This document shows, one piece after another, positions 42,658 to 51,144 of a stretch of 64,000 bases of DNA. The DNA lies in contig JADZBE010000027.1 of assembly GCA_020852275.1 (NCBI GenBank), positions 62,001-126,000 on the forward strand, read 5' to 3'. The position numbers and the translations under genes are program-made. Every line of letters begins with the position of its first letter. Positions within the stretch are counted from its first letter, which is position 1. The notes below the pieces were generated by a model. The model had not been told where the DNA came from. It made no database searches and was given only the letters and a program-made list of their open reading frames with translations. The DNA is from Phycisphaerales bacterium (GTDB lineage: Bacteria; Planctomycetota; Phycisphaerae; UBA1845).

Positions 42658-43566
42658 CTAATGGGTGTCGGAGTCGAGCGCGAGGGCGATGCGACCGCCT
42701 GACCGCGCCAGGCGCTGGTCAGCCTCCTCCCGGCTGAGACCTGCGGCGTGCATCACCAGCGCCGACTTGACCCGTCCGCCGGCCTGCTGCAAGAGGCGAC
42801 CGGCCTCAGCGCGATCCAGTTGCGTCAGCGATTGCAGGATGCGCACGCCCCGATCCGTCAGCTTGGCGTTCGCGTTGCAGTTCACGTCCACCATGAGGTT
42901 CTCATGCACCTTGCCCAGTCGCGTCATGGACAGAGTCGTCACCATGTTCAGCACGAGCTTGGTGGCCGTGCCCGCTTTGAGCCGCGTGCTGCCCGTGAGC
43001 ACCTCCGGACCGGTGAGCACGCGGATCGACACGTCAGCCTCGCCGGGGAACTGCTCCCGCGGGACGCAGGCGAAGAAGACCGTTTTCGCTCCCGACTCGC
43101 GCGCCTGACGCAGCGCTCCCTGCACGAACGGCGTCGTCCCGCCGCTGGAAATGCCGAACACCACGTCGCGATCGCCCACGCCCAGCCGCCGCACGGCTTC
43201 CGCGCCCGCTTCGACGTCGTCCTCCGCGCCTTCCACGCTGCGGCGGATGGCCGGCTCCCCCCCGGCGATCACCGCCCGCACCATTGACGGGTCGGTCAGA
43301 AACGTGGGGGGGCACTCGGCCGCGTCGAGGACGCCGAGCCGCCCGCTGGTTCCCGCGCCGATGTAGATCAGCCGACCCCCGCGCTCGAAGGCGCTGACGA
43401 TCAGGTCGATCGCGCGGCAGATATCCGGCTTGGCGCGCGCGACGGCGAGCGCGACGGTCTGGTCCTCCGCCGACATGATGTCGAAAGCCTCGGCGGTGGA
43501 GAGCCGATCGAGGTGCATCGAGCGCGGATTGCGCTGCTCCGTGTCAAGATGTCCACGGTCGTGCAT
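42658..43566 (-). CDS. murQ: N-acetylmuramic acid 6-phosphate etherase (MurQ)
   Basis: 302 residues from ATG 43566 (MHDRGHLDTEQRN), matching the ~300-residue family; the 474-aa track version has a spurious leader. It cleaves the lactyl ether of MurNAc-6-P to GlcNAc-6-P in peptidoglycan recycling. Motifs: LDTEQRNPRSMHLDRLSTAE at the start, SIS domain IYIGAGTSGRLGVLDAAE, catalytic Glu region GAEDDVEAGAEAV, GISSGGTTPFVQGAL and the signature STRLKAGTATKLVLNM, NLMVDVNCNANAKL. No AnmK or MurP transporter is adjacent. Confidence 0.95.
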   Translation of the reverse strand: MHDRGHLDTEQRNPRSMHLDRLSTAEAFDIMSAEDQTVALAVARAKPDICRAIDLIVSAFERGGRLIYIGAGTSGRLGVLDAAECPPTFLTDPSMVRAVIAGGEPAIRRSVEGAEDDVEAGAEAVRRLGVGDRDVVFGISSGGTTPFVQGALRQARESGAKTVFFACVPREQFPGEADVSIRVLTGPEVLTGSTRLKAGTATKLVLNMVTTLSMTRLGKVHENLMVDVNCNANAKLTDRGVRILQSLTQLDRAEAGRLLQQAGGRVKSALVMHAAGLSREEADQRLARSGGRIALALDSDTH

Positions 43567-43737
43567 GGTCGTGCCTGATTGAATCCGGCCACGGAGTTCG
43601 TCGCCGGCAACATCATACCGTAACTCAACGGTGCGTCGCGGCGCCGGCGGAGAAGGATTCACAGGGCGACCGCCCGCGGAGCATTGACGATCCCGCGCGC
43701 GGCGCGTAACGTTCGCGCGGCGTTTCGGCGAGGCATC

Positions 43738-44547
43738 ATGGCGGCGTTCATCGGCTGGCAGCACATCAACGGGACCGTGATCAATGCCATCACCGTGGCG
43801 CTGGGCAGCGGCGCGGGGCTGCTCCTCTCCCACCGCCTCCCCCAGCGCTACCAGCAGATCGTCCTCAGCGCACTGGGCCTGACGACGATCGGGCTGGGCA
43901 TCGACGCGGCCGTGGTGACCTTCGCCCAGACCGTCGGCAAGTTTCAATCCGCGGTGCTTGCGCCGCAGACGTACGGCGCGCGGCTGGCAATGGTGATGAT
44001 CTCCTCGCTGGTCATCGGCAGCATTCTCGGCACGGCGCTGCGGCTGCACGAGCGCATCGAAGGCTTCGGCGAGTGGGTCCATGCCCGCTTCGGCGGCGGC
44101 GAGGGCGGGAAGCGCTTCGCGGAAGGGTTCCTCACCGCCAGCGTGATTTTCTGCGTTGGACCGCTGACGCTGCTGGGTTGCCTGCGCAACGGCTCGCAGG
44201 GCGATCCGAGCTATCTGTACATCAAGTCGGCGCTGGACGGATTCTGCTCAATGGCGCTGGCCTCGACGATGGGCTGGGGCGTGGCGCTGAGCATCGTGAC
44301 GGTGCTGGTGTTTCAGGGCGGGCTTTCGGCGCTGGCGTTCGCCTTCGCGGACCCGCTTCCGGAAGTCTCGCGCAACATGATGACCTGCGTCGGCGGCGTG
44401 CTCATGCTCGGCACGGCGCTAATGATTCTCGACATCAAGAAGATTCCGGTGGCCAACATGCTCCCGGGCATCTTCCTGCCGCCGGCAGCAATCTTTTTGG
44501 TGGAACTGTACTGGCGCGGACTGCTGTCGCCGGCAGGCTCCGGCTAA
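43738..44547 (+). CDS. DUF554 family membrane protein
   Basis: 269 residues from ATG 43738 (MAAFIGWQHINGTVINAI). Six to seven hydrophobic helices with the DUF554 (YqgA/YdfK) features: GTVINAITVALGSGAGLLL, RFAEGFLTASVIFCVGPLTLLG and KSALDGFCSMALASTMGWGV. Inner-membrane protein of unknown transport role. It diverges from murQ across 171 nt. Confidence 0.88.
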   Translation: MAAFIGWQHINGTVINAITVALGSGAGLLLSHRLPQRYQQIVLSALGLTTIGLGIDAAVVTFAQTVGKFQSAVLAPQTYGARLAMVMISSLVIGSILGTALRLHERIEGFGEWVHARFGGGEGGKRFAEGFLTASVIFCVGPLTLLGCLRNGSQGDPSYLYIKSALDGFCSMALASTMGWGVALSIVTVLVFQGGLSALAFAFADPLPEVSRNMMTCVGGVLMLGTALMILDIKKIPVANMLPGIFLPPAAIFLVELYWRGLLSPAGSG

Positions 44548-44842
44548 CGGCCGAGCGCGCCCGCACGGCGCGTAAAAGTCCGATAACTACTGGCGATTCG
44601 TTTGCCCGATCACACAGTACTATGCGAACACATGCGGTTACTGGCAGATCTTTCGGTGCAAAGCGCAGGATGCGAGGGGGTTCTTGGGTGAAGATCGGGG
44701 GCGGGTATCGAAGGCGCGGGCAGCCGGCCCCGCTGCTGGCGGGGCGGCGGATCGACTGGCCTGTAAAGCCGGCCCTTCGCAGCATCAAGGGCATCGAAGT
44801 GCAGCGACATCAAGGTCGCCCGCGCCATATGGAGCTACATTC
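44548..44842. other. Intergenic region upstream of pyrH
   Basis: 295 nt with no gene. Around 44600-44640 the sequence is less GC-rich (cgattcgtttgcccg, acacagtactatgcg) and probably carries the pyrH promoter; no exact boxes are assigned. Confidence 0.4.
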
Positions 44843-45565
44843 ATGACTCGACCCAAGTACCGGCGCGTGCTCCTGAAGATCAGCGGCGAGGGGCTTTGCC
44901 GCGCCGGCGGGTTCGGCATTGACGGCGAGGTGCTCGGACGCATCGCCCGCGAGATCAAGCTCGTCGCCGACCTTGGCATCCAGCTCTGCATCGTCGTCGG
45001 CGGCGGCAACATCATCCGCGGCAGCAGCCTCGCCAAGGACTCGCCCATCGAGGAAGTCACCGGGCACTACATGGGCATGCTCGCCACCGTCATCAACGCG
45101 CTGGCGATCCAGGACACGCTGGAGTCGCTGGGGCTGGTCACGCGCGTCCAGAGCGCCGTCGCCGTGGACCGCGTGTGCGAGCCGTTCACCCGCCGCCGCG
45201 CCCTGCGCCACCTGGAAAAAGGGCGCGTCGTCATCTTCGCCGGCGGTACGGGCAACCCCTTTGTCACCACCGACTCCGGCGGCGCGCTCCGCGCCAGCGA
45301 AATGCAGGCCGATGTGCTGCTCAAAGCCACGAAAGTGGACGGCGTGTACACCGCTGATCCGAAGATAGACCCCTCGGCGCAGCACATCGCGTGCCTCACG
45401 TTTCAGGAAGTCATCGACAAGCGGCTCGCGGTGATGGACGTGGCCGCCGTCGAGCTGTGCCGCCAGAACAACATCCCGATCATCGTGTTCAACCTGTACG
45501 CGCCGGGCAACATGCGCGCCGTGTGCGAAGGGCAGCAGATTGGGACGCTGATCGACGGGGGATGA
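44843..45565 (+). CDS. pyrH: UMP kinase (PyrH)
   Basis: 240 residues from ATG 44843, with GGAG 9 nt upstream. Converts UMP to UDP in pyrimidine synthesis. Amino-acid-kinase fold: RRVLLKISGEGLC at the start, VVGGGNIIRGSSLA, GHYMGMLATVINALAIQDTL, FAGGTGNPFVTTDSGGALRA and KVDGVYTADPK. Full length for bacterial PyrH. Followed 171 nt later by frr, the common pyrH-frr order. Confidence 0.97.
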   Translation: MTRPKYRRVLLKISGEGLCRAGGFGIDGEVLGRIAREIKLVADLGIQLCIVVGGGNIIRGSSLAKDSPIEEVTGHYMGMLATVINALAIQDTLESLGLVTRVQSAVAVDRVCEPFTRRRALRHLEKGRVVIFAGGTGNPFVTTDSGGALRASEMQADVLLKATKVDGVYTADPKIDPSAQHIACLTFQEVIDKRLAVMDVAAVELCRQNNIPIIVFNLYAPGNMRAVCEGQQIGTLIDGG

Positions 45566-45736
45566 AGCGAGAACGTCAGTCCGGGCGGTTTTTCCAGCGC
45601 TTGCGAGGGTGGATCTTCCCGAAGATCCGCGCGAGATGAATCCCGCGGTTCGCCGGACGCCGCGCTCCCGGCTTGTGCGATCGCCGCTCCGGCGGTTAAA
45701 TCCCCGGAAAACCCGGCCCCACGGAGAAGAACGATC

Positions 45737-46303
45737 ATGAACCTCGCCGCCATCGAAGCCGACTGCAAGCAGCGCATGACCAAGGCCGCCGAGCACCTCA
45801 AGCAGGAGCTGAAGGGCGTCCGCACCGGGCGCGCGCATCCGGGGCTGGTTGAGCACATCAAGATCGACGTGCCGTCCTACGGCAGCGTCATGGATCTGAA
45901 GGGGTTGGCCAGCATCAGCGTCCCCGATCCCGGCACGCTCATGGTCAAGCCCTTCGACCCCGGCACGCTCAAGGACATCGAGAAGGGACTGAAAGCGTCG
46001 GACCTGGGCATCACCCCGGTCAGCGACGGCAAGATGATCCGCCTGCCCATCCCCGCCCTCTCCGGCGAGCGCCGCCAGCAGCTCGTGCAAAGCGTCCGCA
46101 AGCTCGGCGAGGCCCAGAAGATCGCCGTGCGCAACGTCCGCCGCGACGGCAACAAGGCCATCGACGCGCTGGAAAAAGCCAAGACCATCAGCGAGGACGA
46201 TTCGAAAAAGGCGCAGGAGCGAGTGCAGAAGCTGCTCAAGCAGTACGAGGACGACATCGACAAGGTGCTCGCCGAGAAGACGAAGGAGATCGAGACGGTC
46301 TGA
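45737..46303 (+). CDS. frr: Ribosome recycling factor
   Basis: 188 residues, normal length (~185). Splits post-termination ribosomes with EF-G. Features: KQELKGVRTGRAHPGLVEHI near the N-terminus, the central domain LKGLASISVPDPGTLMVKPF, and the C-terminal helix block RIPIPALSGERRQQLV-like (MIRLPIPALSGERRQQLVQS), IAVRNVRRDGNKAID and ETV at the end. Downstream of pyrH on the same strand. Confidence 0.97.
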   Translation: MNLAAIEADCKQRMTKAAEHLKQELKGVRTGRAHPGLVEHIKIDVPSYGSVMDLKGLASISVPDPGTLMVKPFDPGTLKDIEKGLKASDLGITPVSDGKMIRLPIPALSGERRQQLVQSVRKLGEAQKIAVRNVRRDGNKAIDALEKAKTISEDDSKKAQERVQKLLKQYEDDIDKVLAEKTKEIETV

Positions 46304-46332
46304 CGCCGCAGCCCGCGGTTCTTGCCCACTCG

Positions 46333-47772
46333 ATGCACCGGGTGCGCTTCGCCGTTTCCAAAGGCCTCGACCGCGATCCACGGAGCCGGAGCGACGGGAG
46401 CCATTTCGTGTCTGCACCGTCTGCGCATTTCAAGGGCGTGCACCTGAAGATCCTCGCGGGTCTGGCGATCGGCGTCGCACTGGGGCTGATCGCCAACCGC
46501 ATGGGCGCGCAGTCAGCGGCACCCGCGCCGACGTCGGCGGCGCCCGCGTCGTCATCAGCGTGGGTGGATCACGTAAACTGGGCGACGACTTACCTTGCGG
46601 ACCCGATGGGCAAGGTCTTTCTGCGCCTCATGTTCATGGTCGTCGTGCCGCTGGTGTTCGCGGCGCTGGCGCTGGGCGTGGTCGGGCTGGGCGACTTGCG
46701 GAAGATCGGACGCGTCGGCGCTCGGAGCCTGCTGCTGACCGTTGCGTTCTCCTGTTGCGCCGTGGGCGTCGGGCTGCTGCTGGTCAACGCCATCCGCCCC
46801 GGCGGCGGACTCGACGGCACGCAGCGCGACCAGCTCCGTGAAAAATACGCCACCCGCGCGGCCGATCTCGTCGGCAAGGCGAAACAGGCCAAGACCGTCC
46901 GCGACACGCTGCTGGACATTATTCCGGAAAACCCGCTGCAGGAGATGGTTGGCGCGCTGGATGGCAGCTCCAAGGGCAACGGCATGTTGTCCGTCATGTT
47001 CTTCGCTCTCGTCTTCGGCGCGGCCATGACGTTCCTCCCCGCCGAAAAATCAGCGCCGCTCGTTGCCGTGCTGCAGGCCGTGTTCGACACCTGCATGATC
47101 GTCATCGGCCTGGCGATGAAACTGGCGCCGATCGCCGTGGCCTGCCTCGTCTTCTCGGTCGTATCGAAGCTCGGCTTCGACATTCTCGTCACGCTGCTGT
47201 GGTTCGTCGTGACCGTGTTCGCCGGGCTGACGTTTCAACTGGTGGTCGTCTATTCGCTGGCGGTCCGCTCGATGGGCGGATTGTCGCCGCTGACGTTCTT
47301 CCGTCGCACGGCCGAGGCGATGCTGACGGCGTTCGGCACGTCCTCCTCCAATGCGACGCTGCCGACGGCGCTGCGCGTGGCGGAAGAGTCGCTCAAGCTG
47401 CCGAAGGACATTTCGCATTTCGTGCTGACGGTCGGCGCGACGGGCAATCAGAACGGCACGGCGTTGTACGAGGGCGTGGTCGTCCTCTTTCTGGCACAGG
47501 TGTTCGGCGTCGAGCTGACGCTGGCGCAGCAGCTTACGGTGATCCTGATGAGCGTGCTGGCGGGCGTGGGGACGGCCGGCGTGCCGGGCGGCTCGCTGCC
47601 GCTGATCGTGCTGGTGCTGCAAAGCGTGGGCGTGCCGGGCGAAGGCATCGGCATCATTCTCGGCGTCGATCGCATCCTCGACATGTGCCGCACCGTGGTC
47701 AACGTCACCGGCGACCTCGCCATCGCCACGTGCGTCAGCCATCGTGAATCGCGTCGCTCGCCGGCGTGCTGA
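46333..47772 (+). CDS. Dicarboxylate/amino acid:cation symporter (DAACS family)
   Basis: 479 residues from ATG 46333, 30 nt after frr. About eight membrane helices and two re-entrant hairpins. HP1 carries FGTSSSNATLPTALRV, HP2 carries AGVGTAGVPGGSLPLIV, and TM8 carries VDRILDMCRTVVNVTGDLA with the Asp/Arg residues that bind cation and substrate in GltPh. The TM7 motif, usually NMDGT, reads NQNGT (VGATGNQNGTALYEG), so a conserved Met and the Asp are both changed. An extra loop of ~60 residues (residues ~150-215) follows the third helix. It imports C4-dicarboxylates or acidic/neutral amino acids; the exact substrate is not clear. Confidence 0.88.
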   Translation: MHRVRFAVSKGLDRDPRSRSDGSHFVSAPSAHFKGVHLKILAGLAIGVALGLIANRMGAQSAAPAPTSAAPASSSAWVDHVNWATTYLADPMGKVFLRLMFMVVVPLVFAALALGVVGLGDLRKIGRVGARSLLLTVAFSCCAVGVGLLLVNAIRPGGGLDGTQRDQLREKYATRAADLVGKAKQAKTVRDTLLDIIPENPLQEMVGALDGSSKGNGMLSVMFFALVFGAAMTFLPAEKSAPLVAVLQAVFDTCMIVIGLAMKLAPIAVACLVFSVVSKLGFDILVTLLWFVVTVFAGLTFQLVVVYSLAVRSMGGLSPLTFFRRTAEAMLTAFGTSSSNATLPTALRVAEESLKLPKDISHFVLTVGATGNQNGTALYEGVVVLFLAQVFGVELTLAQQLTVILMSVLAGVGTAGVPGGSLPLIVLVLQSVGVPGEGIGIILGVDRILDMCRTVVNVTGDLAIATCVSHRESRRSPAC

Positions 47773-47778
47773 ACCGCG

Positions 47779-49596
47779 TCAGGCACTTCGCCGCGGTCGC
47801 GCGGTCAACCCTTGCACCAGCAGCCCGGCCACAAGGCTCAACACGCCGGCGACGCCTCCCACCTGCAAGCGCGTGCGCGTGACCTGCGGATCGCCCATCA
47901 CGGTCGGACCGCGAATCTGCACGCCGGCCAGCGGATCCGCCGCCGCGGCGCGCAGGCGCGACAGGGCGTCGAGCATCTCGCGGGTCCGCCGCTCTTCGTC
48001 CTGCAGCCGCGCCAGGTCCGCCGCGCCCGCCTTCGCATCCGCGGCGCGCGACGCGGCTTCGACCTCGCGGTTCCACTGCGCCGTCCACTCGGAGATCAGC
48101 GGCTCCAGCTCGTTGCCGCGCTGAAGCAGCGCTCCGCGCGCGGTCTCGAGCTGGTTCGCGGTCTCCGCCAGCGACGCGACGCGCTGCTTCCGCGCCGCCT
48201 CGATCGCTTCCTCGAACACCTGGCGATCCACCGTCGCCATCCGGTCGCGCACGCGATCACGGAGCCGCGCCGCCGCCTCCAGCGACGCCTGCAGCCGCAC
48301 CGGTCGCTGCTTGATCGCCTTCGCCTCGAACCGTCCCAGCGCGGTTCGCGCGGCCGCGCAGCGCTTCGACAGCTCGGACAGCGCCGTTTGCGCCGCGGTC
48401 GTCAGCCCGACCTGCTCGCGCATGGCGTTCAGCGATGCCGTGATCTCCTCGAGGCTCTGCGCCGCGTCGAAGCAGAACTGCCGCCCGCGCTCGTCGATGC
48501 GCTGCAGCCTCTCCATGATCGCTCCGGACTCGGCTTCCTCCAGCACGGCATGGAGCCGCGCCCAATCCGCCAGGAACACCTCCGCAAGCTCCGCATGCGC
48601 CGAAGTCTTCGCGGCAATGACCGACAGGCTCTCCCGCTGCGCGGACAGTTCCGCCAGCCCGCCGCGCTGCGCCGCCGCCTCACGGAGATCCCCCGCCGCC
48701 GTCAGCGCCTCATCCAGGAAACCTGCGGCCTGCTGCTTCACATCGAGCATCGCCCGCCGGGCGTTCACAAGCTCCGCCGCAAGCTGCTGGCGGTCCTGAC
48801 GCAGCATCTCGTCGGCGTCGTAGGACTTCTCGCGGTCCTCATCGAGCACGGCCGCGGCGAGCACCGGGTCGGTCGCCTCCAACTCCGCACGCGTCTTCTC
48901 CAACCGGCCGCATTCCTCGCGCAGCCGATCCAACTCGTCCAGCGCCGTGCGAACGCGGGCCTCCTGTGAGAGCCGCTCAGCGCGAACTGCCGCAGGAATG
49001 CCGGGCGACGCGGATTCCGCGGACGCCGCGCTGCCTTTCGACGCGGCCTGGACCTGCGCCCCCAACTCGACGAGTCGCTCGCGCAGGAGCTCGCGCGCCG
49101 CGACCAGCTCCTCCGGAACGGCCTCGGTCGCGCCGGCATCGTTCTTTCGCACGTCGGTGATCAGGTCTTCGATGGCCCGCCGCGCGGAGGTCGCGTCTCC
49201 CGCCCACACACGAAGCTGCAAACCGGCGGCCGTGGGAAGCACGTTCCATGAAGGCGAAACGGCGGAAGGGTTGTCCCCGTGAGCTGAATCGCCGCGCAGC
49301 GCGACCAACGCCGCCTCCAAGCGGGATCGCACGGCGGCTCGTCCAGCCGGCGGCGCGTCGAAGTGGGCTTCCGCAAGGTAGCGCCCGGGGACCAGCAGCC
49401 ACGCCGCCGCCCCGACGACGAGCGCGCAGACGAGCGGCGCGACGATGGAAACCCGGCGCGGCGAGGAAGCTGCGGACGCCGCCTCCGATCTGAAGCGCCG
49501 CGCTGCGTCGTGAAGTTCGTCCAGTTCTGGGTTTCCCGTCGGCGGCATCGATCCGGCATCCACGATGCAGTCCCCGAACGGTCGTCGCACGGGCAT
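47779..49596 (-). CDS. Coiled-coil inner-membrane protein with two terminal helices
   Basis: 605 residues (ATG 49548 is an alternative start). One membrane helix at ~49-70 (VSIVAPLVCALVVGAAAWLLV) and one near the C-terminus (VGGVAGVLSLVAGLLVQGL) enclose ~480 residues of long coiled coil rich in Ala, Glu, Arg and Leu. This N-TM/coiled-coil/C-TM topology is that of Wzz/GumC-type polysaccharide co-polymerases, and PxxGxxxxG-like wording is absent, so the assignment is topological only. It could help exopolysaccharide length control, but no glycosyltransferases are adjacent. Converges on the symporter with 6 nt between stops. Confidence 0.75.
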   Translation of the reverse strand: MPVRRPFGDCIVDAGSMPPTGNPELDELHDAARRFRSEAASAASSPRRVSIVAPLVCALVVGAAAWLLVPGRYLAEAHFDAPPAGRAAVRSRLEAALVALRGDSAHGDNPSAVSPSWNVLPTAAGLQLRVWAGDATSARRAIEDLITDVRKNDAGATEAVPEELVAARELLRERLVELGAQVQAASKGSAASAESASPGIPAAVRAERLSQEARVRTALDELDRLREECGRLEKTRAELEATDPVLAAAVLDEDREKSYDADEMLRQDRQQLAAELVNARRAMLDVKQQAAGFLDEALTAAGDLREAAAQRGGLAELSAQRESLSVIAAKTSAHAELAEVFLADWARLHAVLEEAESGAIMERLQRIDERGRQFCFDAAQSLEEITASLNAMREQVGLTTAAQTALSELSKRCAAARTALGRFEAKAIKQRPVRLQASLEAAARLRDRVRDRMATVDRQVFEEAIEAARKQRVASLAETANQLETARGALLQRGNELEPLISEWTAQWNREVEAASRAADAKAGAADLARLQDEERRTREMLDALSRLRAAAADPLAGVQIRGPTVMGDPQVTRTRLQVGGVAGVLSLVAGLLVQGLTARPRRSA

Positions 49597-49808
49597 CCTG
49601 CAAGCTCAATGCACTGTAGCCGATGCCCCTCGAAACGGACACTCGATGCCCTTCCGCTTCTCATGGAATCGGCCGGGAGAGCCGCCTCTCGCGGATGGCC
49701 TGTCCTCATATGCGCAGTCGAGAATTGGGGCTCGCGGCGTCGAGGATTCTGGCGCGCGCCGTCGCGAGGTGGAATGTCCGACCGCCGCATGAGCCGCCCT
49801 GATGCGGC

Positions 49809-50741
49809 TCACGGCGACTTGCGCCACGGCTCATTGAGCTGGTCAATGTTGAAGTAGCGGTTGTTCGCGGTCTGCGCCGTTCCGAACTCAAACTTGCCGT
49901 CGGCGGAGACCTCGTAACCCAGATCCGCGGCGCTTTGCGCATCCGCATGGCCATCCACCCACAAGGCGACCGCCTTCCCCGTGTGCCGCTCGTGCACGCC
50001 GGTGCGCTCGGTGGGGAAGCCGGCCATCTCACCATTGACCGGATCGACGATGGGCGGATCGAGATTGAACCCTTCGTTGCCGAGCATCGGGGCGCTTCCG
50101 CCGTTGTTCTCGTACTCCACGCGGCTGCGACGATCGAAGCCTGCGGCGGTGCCCAGCGAGTCCGCCACGGCCACGCACGCGCTGGGGCATTTGACGCGCG
50201 AGAATCCGACGGGCCAATTCTTGAAATCCTTGTCGTTCGCCGGCGTGTCCTTCAGCCGCGAATTGCCGAGGAACTGGTAATTGTAACCGAAGGCCGCATT
50301 GCGCTCGTCCGTCCAATCCGGCACTTCCGGACAGAGGTACGTCTCGCTGGAATAATTCTGCCGATCTCCCGGCTCGCCATGCCGGTCGCGCTTCGTGCGG
50401 TCGGGCATGGGATCATCAAACGGGGGAACGCCGATCTGCGTGCCCATCATCGCAAGGAAGGTCGGGCGGTATTTCTTTCCACCCGCGATGTCCACGCTCC
50501 AGCGGTAGTCGTCGATCTTCGGCAGCCGCCCAGGAACGAGCACGTCCGAGCTCTCGTTGCCGTACATCACCAGCCCCTGTCCCAGCGTGCGCAGCCGAGT
50601 CGTGCACAGCGTCCGCTTGGCCTGCGCGCGGGCGCGAGAGAGCGACGGGATCAGGATCGAGATCAGCAGCGCGATGATCGCAATCACCACCAGCAACTCG
50701 ATCAACGTAAACGCACGGTAGGCGCGAACTCTGCTTGTCAT
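49809..50741 (-). CDS. Type II secretion-like pseudopilin with H-x9-DG motif
   Basis: 310 residues from ATG 50741 ([11 protein letters not shown]). Class III prepilin leader cut before Phe: [22 protein letters not shown], with the key Glu at +5. Then [22 protein letters not shown], which continues the pilin helix. The C-terminal motif [12 protein letters not shown] is the H-x9-DG signature common in planctomycete pseudopilin paralogues. The globular domain is Asp/Pro/Tyr-rich with few Cys. It is probably a minor pilin or a substrate-carrying pseudopilin of an envelope-spanning system; no secretion ATPase is nearby. Confidence 0.9.
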   Translation of the reverse strand: MTSRVRAYRAFTLIELLVVIAIIALLISILIPSLSRARAQAKRTLCTTRLRTLGQGLVMYGNESSDVLVPGRLPKIDDYRWSVDIAGGKKYRPTFLAMMGTQIGVPPFDDPMPDRTKRDRHGEPGDRQNYSSETYLCPEVPDWTDERNAAFGYNYQFLGNSRLKDTPANDKDFKNWPVGFSRVKCPSACVAVADSLGTAAGFDRRSRVEYENNGGSAPMLGNEGFNLDPPIVDPVNGEMAGFPTERTGVHERHTGKAVALWVDGHADAQSAADLGYEVSADGKFEFGTAQTANNRYFNIDQLNEPWRKSP

Positions 50742-50975
50742 GGACGGTCCCATCCCCCTTAAAGACCCCGCCCGGCCGCCCTTCCCTGGAAGCGACCTTC
50801 CCCCTGCCTGATCATTATCCTCAATCTCGATCGGACAGGTCAAGGAGACCGTTGAGCTGCGGCTGTGGCTCGGAGAGGAGATCGTTCCCGCGCCGCTTGC
50901 AAAGGCTCAGGCGGTGGCACTTGGCGAGTCCGAATAACACCCGCCAACGGGCTTGAGTTCCTGCCCCTGGCGGCT

Positions 50976-51128
50976 CGTGGTGAAACTCCTCGCGCGTCAT
51001 TCCCGCGAAGGCGGGAATCCAGCCGGTGGCCGGCGAGGCGATAAGAACCCTGCGGTCCTTCGGGGCGTACTGGACGCCCGCCTGCGCGGGCGTGACAGGC
51101 TCCACGCCCGGTTTCGAGTCCCACCACG
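50976..51128. repeat. Composite palindromic element (MITE-like), copy 2
   Basis: Outer inverted repeats cgtggtgaaactc ... gagtcccaccacg. Inner arms cgtcattcccgcgaaggcgg and cgcccgcctgcgcgggcg. It fills the middle of the gap between the RND gene stop and the pseudopilin start; nothing else is seen in that gap. Confidence 0.75.
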
Positions 51129-51144
51129 GGTCGCGGGCCACCGG

